From a bacterium (lineage in GTDB: Bacteria > Planctomycetota > J058 > JAJDCP01), in contig JAUIEM010000106.1 in the NCBI GenBank assembly GCA_030428695.1, forward strand, positions 1 through 25,036: 25,036 bases of DNA, read 5' to 3'. The stretch's first letter is position 1. Each line of letters begins with the position of its first letter. The translations under genes were made by a program, and so were the position numbers. The notes beneath the pieces are model-generated. The model did no database searches. It saw only the letters and a list, made by a program, of their open reading frames with translations, and had not been told where the DNA came from. Positions 1 through 8,397 of this stretch are shown here, piece after piece.

Positions 1-135
1 CCGCTGCGGAGGTTGGTGCCCGAGTGTGACCTGGCGCTGGAGCGGCTGCTGGCGCGCACGCTGGCCAAGCAGCCGCAGGAGCGCTTCCTCGACTACCGCC
101 AGCTGCTGGCCGGGATCGAGCCGCTGCTGCCGGGC
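1..135 (+). CDS. C-terminal end of a Ser/Thr protein kinase (5' end outside the window, 3' end disrupted)
   Basis: Frame 1 is open from the first base and reads as the last helices of a bacterial Hanks-type kinase C-lobe. The run LERLLARTLAKQPQERF followed by DYRQLL lines up with ILERLLAKKPEHRF and VVGKLMERDPAKRY in the two complete kinases of this window, including the conserved Arg of subdomain XI. Kinase similarity ends at about base 130-135. The frame then stays open to 786, but everything past that point is the antisense of folC and has no kinase character. The natural stop codon is therefore missing, and the gene looks broken at the same place where folC is broken. It could be a real rearrangement junction or an assembly chimera. 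Recognition rests on about 40 residues, so the assignment is moderate. Confidence 0.5.
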
Positions 136-1040
136 CAGCGGGTGCCGGCGAGGGCGGCCGCTGCGCGCTGCGGATCGAGGCGCTGGCCGCGGCCGGCGAG
201 CAGCCGCGCGCAGGCGGCCAGGGCCAGGGCCGCGTTCTCGGCCTGCCAGGGGCCGGCGAGGCCGAGGGCGGCCGTCAGCTCCTGGTCGCCGCTGCGGAAG
301 CGCACCCGGCCGTCGCAGGGCGTCCCCGGCGGAATCTCCTCGAGCTGCGCCCCGATCTCCGCCGCGACCGCCTGCAGGGCCGCCCGGGCTTCCTCCGCCT
401 GGGGCGCGCACAGCGCCGGGCCCGGCCCGAGGATGCCGGCCTTGTCGGCCGCGATCGCGGTCAGGGTGTCGCCGAGGATCGCGGTGTGGTCGAGGCCGAT
501 GCGGGTGATCACCGGCAGGCAGGGCACGCCGGCGTCCCGGAAGACGTTGGTCGCGTCCATGCGCCCGCCCAGGCCGACCTCGACGATCGCGCAGTGGGCG
601 CCGACGGCGAGATGCAGGCCGAGGGCGGTCAGGATCTCGAACACCGAGGGCGGCTCCCCCCGCCGGCGCAGACGCTCCAGCATCGGGTACAGGTCTTCGA
701 TGGCGGCGCTGAAGGCCCGCTTGCTGAGCGGCTCCCCGTTCTTCCGCAGGCGCTCGCGCACGGTGTGCAGATGCGGGGAGGTGTAGCGGAAGGTCGACCA
801 GCCGTGGGCGCGCAGCAGCGCGTCGAGGAAGGCGGAGACCGAGCCCTTGCCGTTGGTGCCGGCGATGTGCACGACCTGGGACAGCCGGCGCTCGGGGTGT
901 CCGAGGCCGGCGAGCAGGCGGCCGACCGACGCGAGGTGCAGGCTGCCCTTGGGGATCGGGGCCCGCTCGCTGTCCCAGAAGGACCAGAGGGTCTTCAGGC
1001 TGCGCGCGTAGACGACGTCCTCGAGCCTCTGTCCCCGCAT
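93..1040 (-). CDS. folC: Folylpolyglutamate / dihydrofolate synthase, C-terminally truncated
   Basis: A Mur-ligase-superfamily enzyme that ligates glutamate to folates (and, in bacteria, often to dihydropteroate) using ATP, in the cytoplasm. With the ATG at 1040 (GGGAGG six bases upstream) the protein is 315 residues. Visible motifs are the P-loop GTNGKGS (61-67), [11 protein letters not shown] (89-99), FEILTALGL (134-142), the Mg-site [12 protein letters not shown] (154-165) and DHTAILG (184-190). FolC is normally about 420-430 residues. Here the family pattern stops at TRWPG (300-304), where a Glu-ligase C-terminal domain beginning with something like RLE should follow. Eleven unrelated residues and a TAG come instead, and on the other strand that DNA is the end of a kinase gene. 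The product would lack the C-terminal domain and is probably inactive if the junction is real. The gene is divergent from the acyl-CoA dehydrogenase at 1181. Confidence 0.85.
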   Translation of the reverse strand: MRGQRLEDVVYARSLKTLWSFWDSERAPIPKGSLHLASVGRLLAGLGHPERRLSQVVHIAGTNGKGSVSAFLDALLRAHGWSTFRYTSPHLHTVRERLRKNGEPLSKRAFSAAIEDLYPMLERLRRRGEPPSVFEILTALGLHLAVGAHCAIVEVGLGGRMDATNVFRDAGVPCLPVITRIGLDHTAILGDTLTAIAADKAGILGPGPALCAPQAEEARAALQAVAAEIGAQLEEIPPGTPCDGRVRFRSGDQELTAALGLAGPWQAENAALALAACARLLAGRGQRLDPQRAAAALAGTRWPGSSGSIPASSWR

Positions 1041-1136
1041 GTGAAGCCTCCCGGTTGTGCCGCGGGATTCTCCTCTTTTGTCCCGCGCTCGGCAAGGTGC
1101 GTCATGCACGGCGTATCCATCTCCGCCGCGACGCGC

Positions 1137-1142
1137 TACAAT
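1137..1142 (+). promoter_or_regulatory. Possible -10 element of the acyl-CoA dehydrogenase gene
   Basis: TACAAT lies 38 bases before the ATG at 1181 in the folC/dehydrogenase divergent spacer. No good -35 hexamer is visible 16-18 bases further upstream, so this is a weak call. A GGAGGC ribosome-binding site sits at 1171-1176. Confidence 0.3.
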
Positions 1143-1180
1143 GGGCGCCGCAATCGGCAGCTGGAGGCCTGGAGGCAGCA

Positions 1181-2335
1181 ATGGGACACCGCGTCAAATG
1201 GAATGAAGAGCACAAGATGTTCCGCAAGACGGTGCGCGACTTCGCCGAAAACGAGCTCGCGCCCCACTCCGAGGAGTGGGATGAGGCGGGGATCTTCCCC
1301 AAGGAGGTCTTCAAGAAGGCCGCCGACCTCGGCCTGCTCGGCATCCGCGTGCCCGAGGAGTACGACGGCTCGGCGCTCGACTGGTGGTTCACCACCTGCT
1401 ACGTCGAAGAGCTGGTGCGCTGCCGCAACGGCGGGGTCGGCATGGCGCTGATGGTCCAGAGCGACATGGCGACGCCGATCATCGCCGAGATCGGCACGAA
1501 AGAGCAGAAAGAGCTCTTCCTGCAGCCCGCCGTCACCGGCGAGAAGATCGCCGCCCTCGGTATCTCCGAGCCCGGCGCCGGCTCCGACGTCGCCAACCTG
1601 AGCACCGTCGCGCGCAAGGTCGGCGACGAGTACGTGATCTCCGGCCAGAAGCTGTGGATCACCAACGGCACCCGCGCCGACTTCATCACCCTCGGCGCCC
1701 GCACCGGCGAGAAGGGCTTCGGCGGCGTCTCGCTGTTCACCTTCCCGACCGACGTCAAGGGCTTCTCGGTCGGCAAGAGCATCAAGAAGATCGGGAACAA
1801 GTCCTCCGACACCGCCGAGCTGTTCTTCGACGAGTGCCGCATCCCCGCCCGCTACCTGCTCGGCGCGGAGAACATGGGCTTCCTGCACATCATGACCAAC
1901 TTCCAGGGCGAGCGCCTGGTCGCCGCGCTCGCCTCGGTCGCCGGCATGCAGATGTCGATCGACGACGCCCTGCGCTACACCAACGAGCGCACCGCCTTCG
2001 GGCGCAAGATCGCCGCCTTCCAGGTGTGGCGCCACCACTTCGCGGAGATGCTGACCAAGGTCGAGGCCGCGCGCCAGCTCACCTATCTCGCGGTCGACAT
2101 GGTCAACGAGGGCGAGGACGCGACCCAGCAGATCTCGATGGCCAAGCTGTTCGCCGGCGACCTGCAGCAGGAGGTGCTGTACCGTTGCCAGCAGGCCTTC
2201 GGCGGCTTCGGCTACACGACCGAGTACCCGATCGGCCGGGCCTGGACCGACGCCCGCCTGATCACCATCGGCGGTGGAACCTCCGAGATCATGAAGGAGA
2301 TCATCGCCAAGTACGCGGGCGTCGTCAGCTCCTGA
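1181..2335 (+). CDS. Acyl-CoA dehydrogenase (LCAD/isovaleryl-type base arrangement)
   Basis: A 384-residue FAD-dependent acyl-CoA dehydrogenase of normal length that inserts the alpha-beta double bond in an acyl-CoA and passes electrons to an ETF. The ATG at 1181 has GGAGGC four bases upstream and starts directly at the first conserved helix. Signatures are [12 protein letters not shown] (126-136), WITNGTRAD (159-167) and the C-terminal [12 protein letters not shown] (339-350). The usual catalytic Glu of the YEGT motif is replaced: the sequence reads IGGGTSE, with Gly at 365. A Glu is present at 244 in GERLVAAL, the place where long-chain and isovaleryl-CoA dehydrogenases carry their base (known from those enzymes). 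The substrate is therefore more likely long or branched acyl-CoA than short straight-chain. The gene ends by overlapping the convergent membrane protein by 11 bases. Confidence 0.93.
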   Translation: MGHRVKWNEEHKMFRKTVRDFAENELAPHSEEWDEAGIFPKEVFKKAADLGLLGIRVPEEYDGSALDWWFTTCYVEELVRCRNGGVGMALMVQSDMATPIIAEIGTKEQKELFLQPAVTGEKIAALGISEPGAGSDVANLSTVARKVGDEYVISGQKLWITNGTRADFITLGARTGEKGFGGVSLFTFPTDVKGFSVGKSIKKIGNKSSDTAELFFDECRIPARYLLGAENMGFLHIMTNFQGERLVAALASVAGMQMSIDDALRYTNERTAFGRKIAAFQVWRHHFAEMLTKVEAARQLTYLAVDMVNEGEDATQQISMAKLFAGDLQQEVLYRCQQAFGGFGYTTEYPIGRAWTDARLITIGGGTSEIMKEIIAKYAGVVSS

Positions 2336-3008
2336 CCGCCCAGGCCAGCGCCGCGCTGCCCAGCGTGGCGGGGAAGGGCGGGAGGCCCGCGGCGACGCAG
2401 CCGGCGAGCACCGCCAGCGGCAGCGCCGCGACCGCCCGCTCGAGGCCTCCCGGCGGCGCCCCCGGCGCAGCGCCCACCGCCCGGGCCAAGAACACACCGA
2501 CCAGCGCCGGCCAGCCCGCCGCTCCCCACAGCCAGGTCCACGACAGCGGGCCGGAGGTCTGCGCCGCGAGCGCGCAGGCGTGCAGCAGCCCCACGCCCAG
2601 CGCCAGGGCCAGCGTGCGCGGCGCGCGGCCGCGCAGGCGCAGGGCGAGCGCCGGGAAGAGCCCGAGGCCGAGCAGCTCGGGCTGGGCGAGGAGCCGCGCG
2701 CAGCCGAGCTCCCAGGCCCTCGCCGCCCCCCAGGGCAGCGCGCGCTGGACGATGCCGATCAGCTGCCACGCCAGGCTGAAGCCGAGCAGCAGCGACGCCT
2801 CGCGCGGGCGGGAGCGGAGCCGCGCGAGGGCCCACAAGAGGCCGCCGAGCAGCGCCCAGCGCAGGGCCTCGAAGGCGAGGGCCGACAGCGGGCGGGGGAA
2901 GCCCTGGACGAGCACCGGGCTCGCCGCCAGCAGACCGAGGCCGGCGCTGGCGAGGAGCGCGGTGGACGGCCGCCGGAGAGGCTCTGGCGGAGGAGCTGTC
3001 GAGACCAT
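2325..3008 (-). CDS. Multi-pass membrane protein of unknown function
   Basis: A 227-residue, Leu/Ala-rich protein with about seven or eight hydrophobic segments separated by short Arg-containing loops such as RLRSRPRE and RLRGRAPR. I do not recognise the family. There is some general likeness to the membrane part of large acyltransferases or to YhhN-like small membrane proteins, but no catalytic motif is visible. The ATG at 3008 is used here. A GTG at 3032 would add eight residues, and neither start has a convincing Shine-Dalgarno sequence. The gene converges on the acyl-CoA dehydrogenase (11-base overlap) and is divergent from the zinc-ribbon kinase, so it is its own transcription unit. Codon use with strong G/C at third positions and a clean membrane pattern support it being real. 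Confidence 0.6.
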   Translation of the reverse strand: MVSTAPPPEPLRRPSTALLASAGLGLLAASPVLVQGFPRPLSALAFEALRWALLGGLLWALARLRSRPREASLLLGFSLAWQLIGIVQRALPWGAARAWELGCARLLAQPELLGLGLFPALALRLRGRAPRTLALALGVGLLHACALAAQTSGPLSWTWLWGAAGWPALVGVFLARAVGAAPGAPPGGLERAVAALPLAVLAGCVAAGLPPFPATLGSAALAWAVRS

Positions 3009-3175
3009 CGTGTGTGTTGCCGTCCGGCGCACGGGAGGTCGTCGATTGTCGCAGACCGCCCAGGCCGTCGCCAGGCCCGCGCCGTTCGCGGCGGCCGCCC
3101 GGAGCGGTGGGCCTGCCGGTCTTGCAAATTGGTCGTCTCTGCCGCATGCTGATGGTTCTGAAACGAGGTGGCGGA

Positions 3176-5152
3176 ATGCGGTGCGCGGCTTGCTCCCACC
3201 AGAACCCGGAAGGTGCGCGGTTCTGCATGTCCTGTGGCCACACGGTGTCGGCCCCGGGCGAAGAGAACACCCTGCTCATCAACAGGGCGCAGAGCGCTGA
3301 CCAGGGCTACGAGCACTTCCTCGGCCAGGTGATCAACGGCTACCGCGTCACCCGGAAGCTCGGCGTCGGCGGTATGGGCGCGGTCTTCGAGGCCACCCAG
3401 GTCAAGCTCAACCGCAAGGTCGCGATCAAGGTGCTGCAGCCGTCGAGCTTCGGCGACGCCCGGGCCGTCCTGCGCTTCGAGCGCGAGGCGCAGACCCTCG
3501 CCCAGCTCGACCACCCGGCGGTGATCCCGGTGTTCGACATGTTCGAGGCCCACGGCATGCGCTGCATCGCGATGGGCTACGCGGCGGGCGGGTCCTTGCG
3601 CGAGCTGATCGGCGACGTCGGGATCATGCCCGAAGACCAGGCCGCCGACATCATCGGCCAGGTCGCCCTCGGCCTGTGGGCGGTCGCTCAGAAGGGCATC
3701 ATCCACCGCGACATCAAGCCCGGCAACCTGCTGCTCGCTTCCGACGGCCAGATCAAGATCGGCGACTTCGGGCTGGTCAAGTCGACCCAGGCGGAAGGCC
3801 TGACCAAGACCGGCATGGTCATCGGCACGCCGGCGTACATGGCCCCCGAGCAGTTCACCGACGTGCGCAGCGCCGACCACCGCTCCGACCTGTACTCCCT
3901 CGGCTGCGTGCTGTACGAGATGGTCAGCGGGCGTATCCCCTTCCAGGGTCCGTCGGTCGTGATGTTCCTGCGCCAGCACCTCAAGAAGGTCCCCGAGCTC
4001 AGCGGTCTGAGCATCAGCAACCAGCTCTTCCGCATCCTCGAGCGCCTGCTCGCCAAGAAGCCCGAGCACCGCTTCCAGACCGGCAAGGACCTGTACGATG
4101 CCTTGCTGCCCCTGATGGGAGAAGGCTTCGGGCGCCAGATGGCGCGGCGCAAGAAGCAGCACAAGATCTCCTCGCGACGCACCCGCCCGGGCAGCGATCA
4201 CCACCGCATGATGCCGACCATCAAGGCGACCCGCACCCCGACGCCGGGGCGCATGGCCGCCGAGCTGCGCGCCCAGGCCGAGGCGGTGACCATCCGCAAG
4301 CCGATGGGGCACCTCACCCCGCCCCCGTCCGGGCGCGTCGGCCCTCCCCCGTCCGGGCGCGTCGGTCAGCCTCCCTCGGGGCGCGTCGGTCAGCCTCCCT
4401 CGGGGCGCGTCGGTCGGCCTCCCTCGGGGCGTGTCACCGGACGCACGCCGGTCCCGCAGCGCCCCTCGGCCCGGGTCGATCCGCCGACCATCGCGGACGC
4501 GCCGCCGCCGCTGGGCTTCCGCGAGATGCCCGAGATGCATCTCGACGTGCCGCGGGGCGCGCCGAACAAGCAGCAGCAGCCCTACGAGCCGGGGGACATG
4601 TCCCCGGACATGGACATGCCGACCCTCGACCTGACGCCGGAGGAGGCGGCCCGGGCCCGGGCCGAGGCGCTCGGCGAGGAGTCCCCGCCGAAGAAGAAGG
4701 CCGCCGCTGCCGCGCCCCGCGGCGGCTCGTCGGCGCTGCTGACCGTGTTCCTCACCCTGGTCCTGGTCGGCGGAGGCCTCGCCGCCGCCTGGGTCTACCG
4801 CGACCAGCTCGGCCTCCCGATCGACGAGCGGGTCGACTGGCAGTCGCTGCACAACGCCGCGCAGAGCGCGGTCCTCCAGGAGCAGCGGGCCTTCGAGCAG
4901 GTCGCCGCGCCCCTGACGGTCAAGCCCGCCCAGGGCGAGCTCGGCGCGCGGCGGCTGGGGGAAGCGCGCGCGCTGGCGACCGAGGGCAAGCACGCCGAGG
5001 CGCTGCACGCCTTCCTCGAAGCCGAGCGGCTGTACGACGAGGCGACCGCCATCGCCCGCGGGCGGCTGCCGGGCGGCCCGCCGGAAGAGCCGGACAGCCC
5101 CGAAGCGCCCGAGCAGCCCGAGACGCCTCCGGCCGACACTACCGGCGGTTGA
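3176..5152 (+). CDS. Membrane-anchored Ser/Thr protein kinase with N-terminal zinc ribbon
   Basis: A 658-residue Hanks-type kinase for signal transduction. The ATG at 3176 (GAGGTGG upstream) puts a Cys4 zinc ribbon at the very N-terminus (C3, C6, C17, C20). The kinase domain covers about 56-315: glycine loop GVGGMGAV (63-70), Lys85, HRD (177-179), DFG (197-199), APE (224-226). All catalytic residues are present. A basic linker follows, then five 8-residue PPSGRVG repeats (382-421), a Pro/acidic linker, one transmembrane segment (about 518-541) and an outside region with one TPR-like helix pair (592-624) and an acidic Pro-rich tail. The order suggests a cytoplasmic kinase with an external sensing tail. 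The earlier in-frame ATGs at 3146 and 3152 lack as good a ribosome site. Its end overlaps the convergent methyltransferase by 14 bases. Confidence 0.93.
   Translation: MRCAACSHQNPEGARFCMSCGHTVSAPGEENTLLINRAQSADQGYEHFLGQVINGYRVTRKLGVGGMGAVFEATQVKLNRKVAIKVLQPSSFGDARAVLRFEREAQTLAQLDHPAVIPVFDMFEAHGMRCIAMGYAAGGSLRELIGDVGIMPEDQAADIIGQVALGLWAVAQKGIIHRDIKPGNLLLASDGQIKIGDFGLVKSTQAEGLTKTGMVIGTPAYMAPEQFTDVRSADHRSDLYSLGCVLYEMVSGRIPFQGPSVVMFLRQHLKKVPELSGLSISNQLFRILERLLAKKPEHRFQTGKDLYDALLPLMGEGFGRQMARRKKQHKISSRRTRPGSDHHRMMPTIKATRTPTPGRMAAELRAQAEAVTIRKPMGHLTPPPSGRVGPPPSGRVGQPPSGRVGQPPSGRVGRPPSGRVTGRTPVPQRPSARVDPPTIADAPPPLGFREMPEMHLDVPRGAPNKQQQPYEPGDMSPDMDMPTLDLTPEEAARARAEALGEESPPKKKAAAAAPRGGSSALLTVFLTLVLVGGGLAAAWVYRDQLGLPIDERVDWQSLHNAAQSAVLQEQRAFEQVAAPLTVKPAQGELGARRLGEARALATEGKHAEALHAFLEAERLYDEATAIARGRLPGGPPEEPDSPEAPEQPETPPADTTGG
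4319..4438 (+). repeat. Five tandem 24-bp repeats inside the kinase gene (PPSGRVG linker)
   Basis: Five consecutive 24-bp units encode (P/Q/R)PPSGRVG or a near variant at residues 382-421 of the zinc-ribbon kinase. The third and fourth units are identical at DNA level over the whole unit, which suggests slippage-type expansion. Each unit offers one Ser next to Gly-Arg, so the linker could be an autophosphorylation or docking region; that is inference. Confidence 0.9.
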
Positions 5153-5888
5153 CCTCTCCCCACACGAAGATCAGGCGGTCGCGGAAGGCGATGCGCTCTT
5201 GTCCGGCGTAGCGCGCGCGCAGCTCGGCGATGCCCGCCTCCAGAGTCGCGTCGTCGAAGGCCGAGAAGGTCGACCAGAAGCGCCCGCGGATCATGCCGAA
5301 CCAGCGCTCGGCATCGACCTCGGCGGGGTACTCGGCGCTCTCGACCCCGGTCGTGAAGCCCGCGCGGCGCAGCGCGTCGACGAACAGCTCCGGGGCCGGT
5401 TGCTGCTGCGGCCAGAGGGCGAGGGCGGCGGCGAAGAAGGGGTAGGCGACCTGCTGGGGGCGGGTGACGAGCAGCACGCGCCCGCCCGGCCGCAGCCGTC
5501 GGAACAGCCCGGCGAAGATCGCGGGCAGGGCGCCGGGCTCGAGGTGGTGGACGACCTCCTTGAGCAGCAGCCGGTCGTAGCGCTCCGCCGCGTCCTCCGC
5601 GAAGCCCTCGATGCTGCTCTCGACCGTGCGCAGCCCGCGCTCCCGGGCCTGGGCGAGCAGCGCGGCGCAGGCGTCGACGCCCGTCGCCGGCGCGGTCAAT
5701 CCGCCGCGCGCGACGAGGGCGGCGGTGAAGTTCCCGCTGCCGCAGCCGAGGTCGGCGAAGCGGTGGTGGGGAGCCAGGGCCAGCCGCGCCGCCACCTGCT
5801 CGAGCAGCCAGCCCTGGTAGGCGGTGCCGGACTGGTAGAACCAGGCCTGCTCGTAGGCCCCGGCGAGCTCGTCGTAGTGCTCGGGCAT
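5139..5888 (-). CDS. Class I SAM-dependent methyltransferase, next to ovoA
   Basis: A 249-residue small-molecule-type methyltransferase (Methyltransf_11/25-like). Motif I is FADLGCGSGNF (44-54), with the acidic end of strand 2 at Asp72 (TGVDACAALLAQA) and a post-motif LKEVVHHLEPGAL (109-121). A hydrophobic FFAAALALWPQ segment and a C-terminal substrate-cap region follow. The ATG is one base downstream of the ovoA stop (TGA-C-ATG), so the two genes are almost surely co-transcribed and translationally coupled. Because OvoA already carries its own fused methyltransferase, this enzyme could add a further methyl group (for example on the alpha-amine, giving ovothiol B or C) or act on something else. 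That role is inference from context only. The gene overlaps the convergent kinase by 14 bases. Confidence 0.85.
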   Translation of the reverse strand: MPEHYDELAGAYEQAWFYQSGTAYQGWLLEQVAARLALAPHHRFADLGCGSGNFTAALVARGGLTAPATGVDACAALLAQARERGLRTVESSIEGFAEDAAERYDRLLLKEVVHHLEPGALPAIFAGLFRRLRPGGRVLLVTRPQQVAYPFFAAALALWPQQQPAPELFVDALRRAGFTTGVESAEYPAEVDAERWFGMIRGRFWSTFSAFDDATLEAGIAELRARYAGQERIAFRDRLIFVWGEVNRR

Positions 5889-5889
5889 G

Positions 5890-8283
5890 TCAGGCTTTGC
5901 GGCGCCAGACCAGGGCGTGGCTGACGATGTACTGGAACTTCCGCACGTGCTCGCGGATGACCAGCGGCATCGGCTCGTCCCGCAGCAGCTCGAAGTCGGG
6001 CTCGAGCAGCTCCTTCAGCCCGTCCGCGGAGCGCTTGCCGTCCTCGGGCCGGCCGCCGAGCCAGACCTCGCGCGGGGTGAAGGCCTCCATCCAGGTGTAG
6101 GGCGAGATGACGACCAGCAGCCCCCCGGGCCGCACCAGACCCCGCGGCCCGGACATCCGCCCGAGGCAGGAGGCCGGGCTCGGCAGCCGGCAGAGGAGGT
6201 TCGCGAGCAGCACCGCGTCGTAGCCGACCAGCTCGGGCGGCAGCGAGCAGGCGTCGGCCTGGCGGAAGGCGACCCTCCCCCGCTCGATCTCTGCCGCGAC
6301 GCGCGCCGTGCGGGGCTCGGTCAGCTCTCCCTCGACGCTCAGCGCGTAGTCGAGGCCGCCCGCGGTCTTGATCGTGTCGGCCGCCTCGACGAAGGAGGCG
6401 CTGAGGTCGACGCCGAGCACCTCGTCGAAGTGCCGGGCGAGCTCGAAGCTCGCGCGGCCGACGGCGCAGCCGACGTCGAGGGCCTTGCCGCCCGCGATGC
6501 CGGCTTCCTTCGCCGCTTCGATCACCAGCTCGGCGCAGCGCCGCGGGAAGTCGGTCGCCTCCTTCGGGCCGAAGCCGTACGGCAGCTGATCATCGGGCGC
6601 GGCGTAGTGCAGCGTCAGGTACTGGCGCAGCAGGGCGTCGGTCTCGTACACGTTGCCCGCCACCGCGTCGTCGCCGAGCCGCACCGCGTCGCAGGTCGGG
6701 TCGCCATCGTCGCTGCGCGCGAGGCGGAAGCCGGCGTGCTGGAAGAAGTGGGGGCGGAAGTGGAAGCGCGACCACACGCTCGCCTCGTCGCCGGTGCTGA
6801 CGAACGAGCCGCCGAGGATCATCGAGTGCTTGCCGTCGAAGCAGGGCGTGCTGAAGTCGTCGTACAGCGGGTGGATCTTGAAGCCGGGCAGGCCGTGGAA
6901 GTCGTCCTCCATCCACTGCCAGACGTTGCCGAACACGTCCCGGAAGCCCTGCTCACCCGCCGGGAAGGCGTCGACCGGGCTCGGGGAGGTGAACGCGAGG
7001 TTGAGGTTGCGCCGCGCCGCCATCTCCCGCCCGCTCTCGGCCATCACCGGGTCGCGCTCGCGGCAGTCGGCGTCGCGCATCCGCCAGTGCTCGGTCTCGG
7101 TCAGCAGCCGGTACGGCGTGTCCGCGCCGTCCTTCGCCTGCTTCCAGGCGGCGAAGGCGCGGGCCTCGTGGGCGTTGACCTCGACCGGCCAGTCCCAGGG
7201 CATCGGCACGCTCTCGAACACGGTGCGCAGCCGGTAGGCGTGCAGCCCGGCCGGCCCGTCCGGCACCCAGAAGGTCGGCCACTTCGCGTTGCGGAAGCTG
7301 CGCCACTGCCAGCCGGTCTCGCTCCACAGCGCGCGGTTGTGGTAGCCCTCGTCGGTCACGAAGGCGTAGAACTCGCCGTTGCTGATCAGCTGCTCGGTCG
7401 CGGCGAAGGCGCGCACGGCGCATTCCTTCTCCCCGTATTCGTTGTCCCAGCCGTAGCTCGGCCAGTCGCGAGGCTTGCCGACCTTCACCCTGCCCGCGGG
7501 CAGGGCGCGCCACGGGTTGGCGGGGAAGTCGCGCCCGGGCTCGGGCCGCGCGGCGCCGGCGCGGCTGCGCTCGAGCGGGAAGTTCCCCGGCAGGGCCTCG
7601 GGCCGACGCAACAGCTCGACGGGCAGCTCGCGCATCAGCACCGAGGTGGTCTCGATGTGGATGCGCTCGTGCTCGAAGCCCATCACCAGCGCCCAGCCCG
7701 GGCTGTCGATCGTCAGCGGCTCCGCGAACGCGGGGTGCTCGGCGATCAGCCGTTGGACGGTGCTGTACACCTGCCGCCGGTAGGCGTGGACCTCGTCGAT
7801 GCCCGGCCAGCGCATCGTGTTCTTCGACATGTCGTCCCAGGCCATCTCGTCGACGCCGGTCTCGAACACCTGCTCGAAGAGCGGGTTGAGGGGCTCCTCC
7901 AGCAGCCCGGCGACGCGCAGCTTGTTGACGTACAGCACCGCGGGGTGGGCGTAGTAGAAGATCAGGGGATGGCGCAGGTGGTGGTAGGGGGGACGGTAGA
8001 AAGCCTCGCTCCCCTGCAGTGCGGAGAACAGGACCTCGGTCAACGTCCAGGTGTTGTCGAAGTATTGCGCCAGGGCTTCCCGGCCTCTTCGGACGTCCAC
8101 CTGAGGGAGGGAGGTGATCGTCCCGGACGCGTCGACGCCGGGGCAGCTCCCCGGCGCGGGCGCGCGTCCGGTCCACCACCAGGCCCCGCGCGGGCCTCGC
8201 AGCCGTTCGTCGAGCTCGGGGGCGAGGTTGCGGCGCCAGGGCTCGGCGCTCTTCTCCAGTTCGTCCATCTGCGCTGCAGTCAC
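5890..8283 (-). CDS. ovoA: OvoA: 5-histidylcysteine sulfoxide synthase fused to mercaptohistidine methyltransferase
   Basis: A 797-residue full-length OvoA, the iron enzyme that joins cysteine to C5 of histidine with O2 in ovothiol biosynthesis. The N-terminal DinB-like part holds RRNL, WWTG (35-38), YFDNTWTLTEVLF (74-86) and FYYAHPAVLYVNKLRVAGL (109-127). The iron ligands are most likely His113 plus HxxxHxE at 205-211. A formylglycine-generating-enzyme fold follows (about 285-525, with NVWQWMEDD and FQHAGFRLAR). The C-terminal methyltransferase (about 580-797) starts with ALDVGCAVGRASFEL (601-615) and should N-methylate 5-thiohistidine. The start is the GTG at 8283, with AGGAGG twelve bases upstream; an ATG five codons later is possible. 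No OvoB-type PLP lyase is in the window, so the C-S cleavage step must be encoded elsewhere. Confidence 0.95.
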   Translation of the reverse strand: MTAAQMDELEKSAEPWRRNLAPELDERLRGPRGAWWWTGRAPAPGSCPGVDASGTITSLPQVDVRRGREALAQYFDNTWTLTEVLFSALQGSEAFYRPPYHHLRHPLIFYYAHPAVLYVNKLRVAGLLEEPLNPLFEQVFETGVDEMAWDDMSKNTMRWPGIDEVHAYRRQVYSTVQRLIAEHPAFAEPLTIDSPGWALVMGFEHERIHIETTSVLMRELPVELLRRPEALPGNFPLERSRAGAARPEPGRDFPANPWRALPAGRVKVGKPRDWPSYGWDNEYGEKECAVRAFAATEQLISNGEFYAFVTDEGYHNRALWSETGWQWRSFRNAKWPTFWVPDGPAGLHAYRLRTVFESVPMPWDWPVEVNAHEARAFAAWKQAKDGADTPYRLLTETEHWRMRDADCRERDPVMAESGREMAARRNLNLAFTSPSPVDAFPAGEQGFRDVFGNVWQWMEDDFHGLPGFKIHPLYDDFSTPCFDGKHSMILGGSFVSTGDEASVWSRFHFRPHFFQHAGFRLARSDDGDPTCDAVRLGDDAVAGNVYETDALLRQYLTLHYAAPDDQLPYGFGPKEATDFPRRCAELVIEAAKEAGIAGGKALDVGCAVGRASFELARHFDEVLGVDLSASFVEAADTIKTAGGLDYALSVEGELTEPRTARVAAEIERGRVAFRQADACSLPPELVGYDAVLLANLLCRLPSPASCLGRMSGPRGLVRPGGLLVVISPYTWMEAFTPREVWLGGRPEDGKRSADGLKELLEPDFELLRDEPMPLVIREHVRKFQYIVSHALVWRRKA

Positions 8284-8324
8284 GTCTTCTCTCTACCTCC
8301 TGGAAGGTCTGGGCGGGCCGCCTC

Positions 8325-8330
8325 AGTGTA
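8325..8330 (-). promoter_or_regulatory. Possible -10 element for ovoA
   Basis: On the minus strand TACACT lies about 40 bases upstream of the ovoA GTG. No clear -35 partner is present, so the call is tentative. Confidence 0.25.
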
Positions 8331-8345
8331 GGAAGCCACAGGGAC

Positions 8346-8375
8346 CTTGTACAGGTCTACAAGAACCTTTACAGT
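8346..8375 (+). promoter_or_regulatory. Sigma70-type promoter with overlapping palindrome (operator candidate)
   Basis: TTGTAC (8347-8352), a 17-base spacer and TACAGT (8370-8375) form a good promoter for the ADP-ribosylglycohydrolase-like gene; a strong AAGGAGG ribosome site follows at 8384-8390. The -35 box lies inside a perfect inverted repeat, CTTGTA-N6-TACAAG (8346-8363). This is the arrangement of a repressor or activator site. It lies between two divergent genes and could control both. Confidence 0.5.
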
Positions 8376-8397
8376 TTCTAAACAAGGAGGGCAGCCG

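Noticed and set aside
136..786. Extension of the kinase frame to its first stop codon
   Set aside because: Composition and position show it is antisense to folC, not kinase sequence; only the first about 130 bases are kept.
4319..4438. CRISPR-like array
   Set aside because: The 24-bp units have no spacers and lie in frame inside a kinase linker.
2759..5008. 749-residue open frame on the minus strand
   Set aside because: It is the antisense of the zinc-ribbon kinase and of the membrane protein region; composition is Arg/Gly/Leu-rich with no domain.
5887..8331. 814-residue open frame on the plus strand
   Set aside because: Exact antisense of ovoA, open only because of high G/C; low-complexity Val/Arg/Gly-rich translation.
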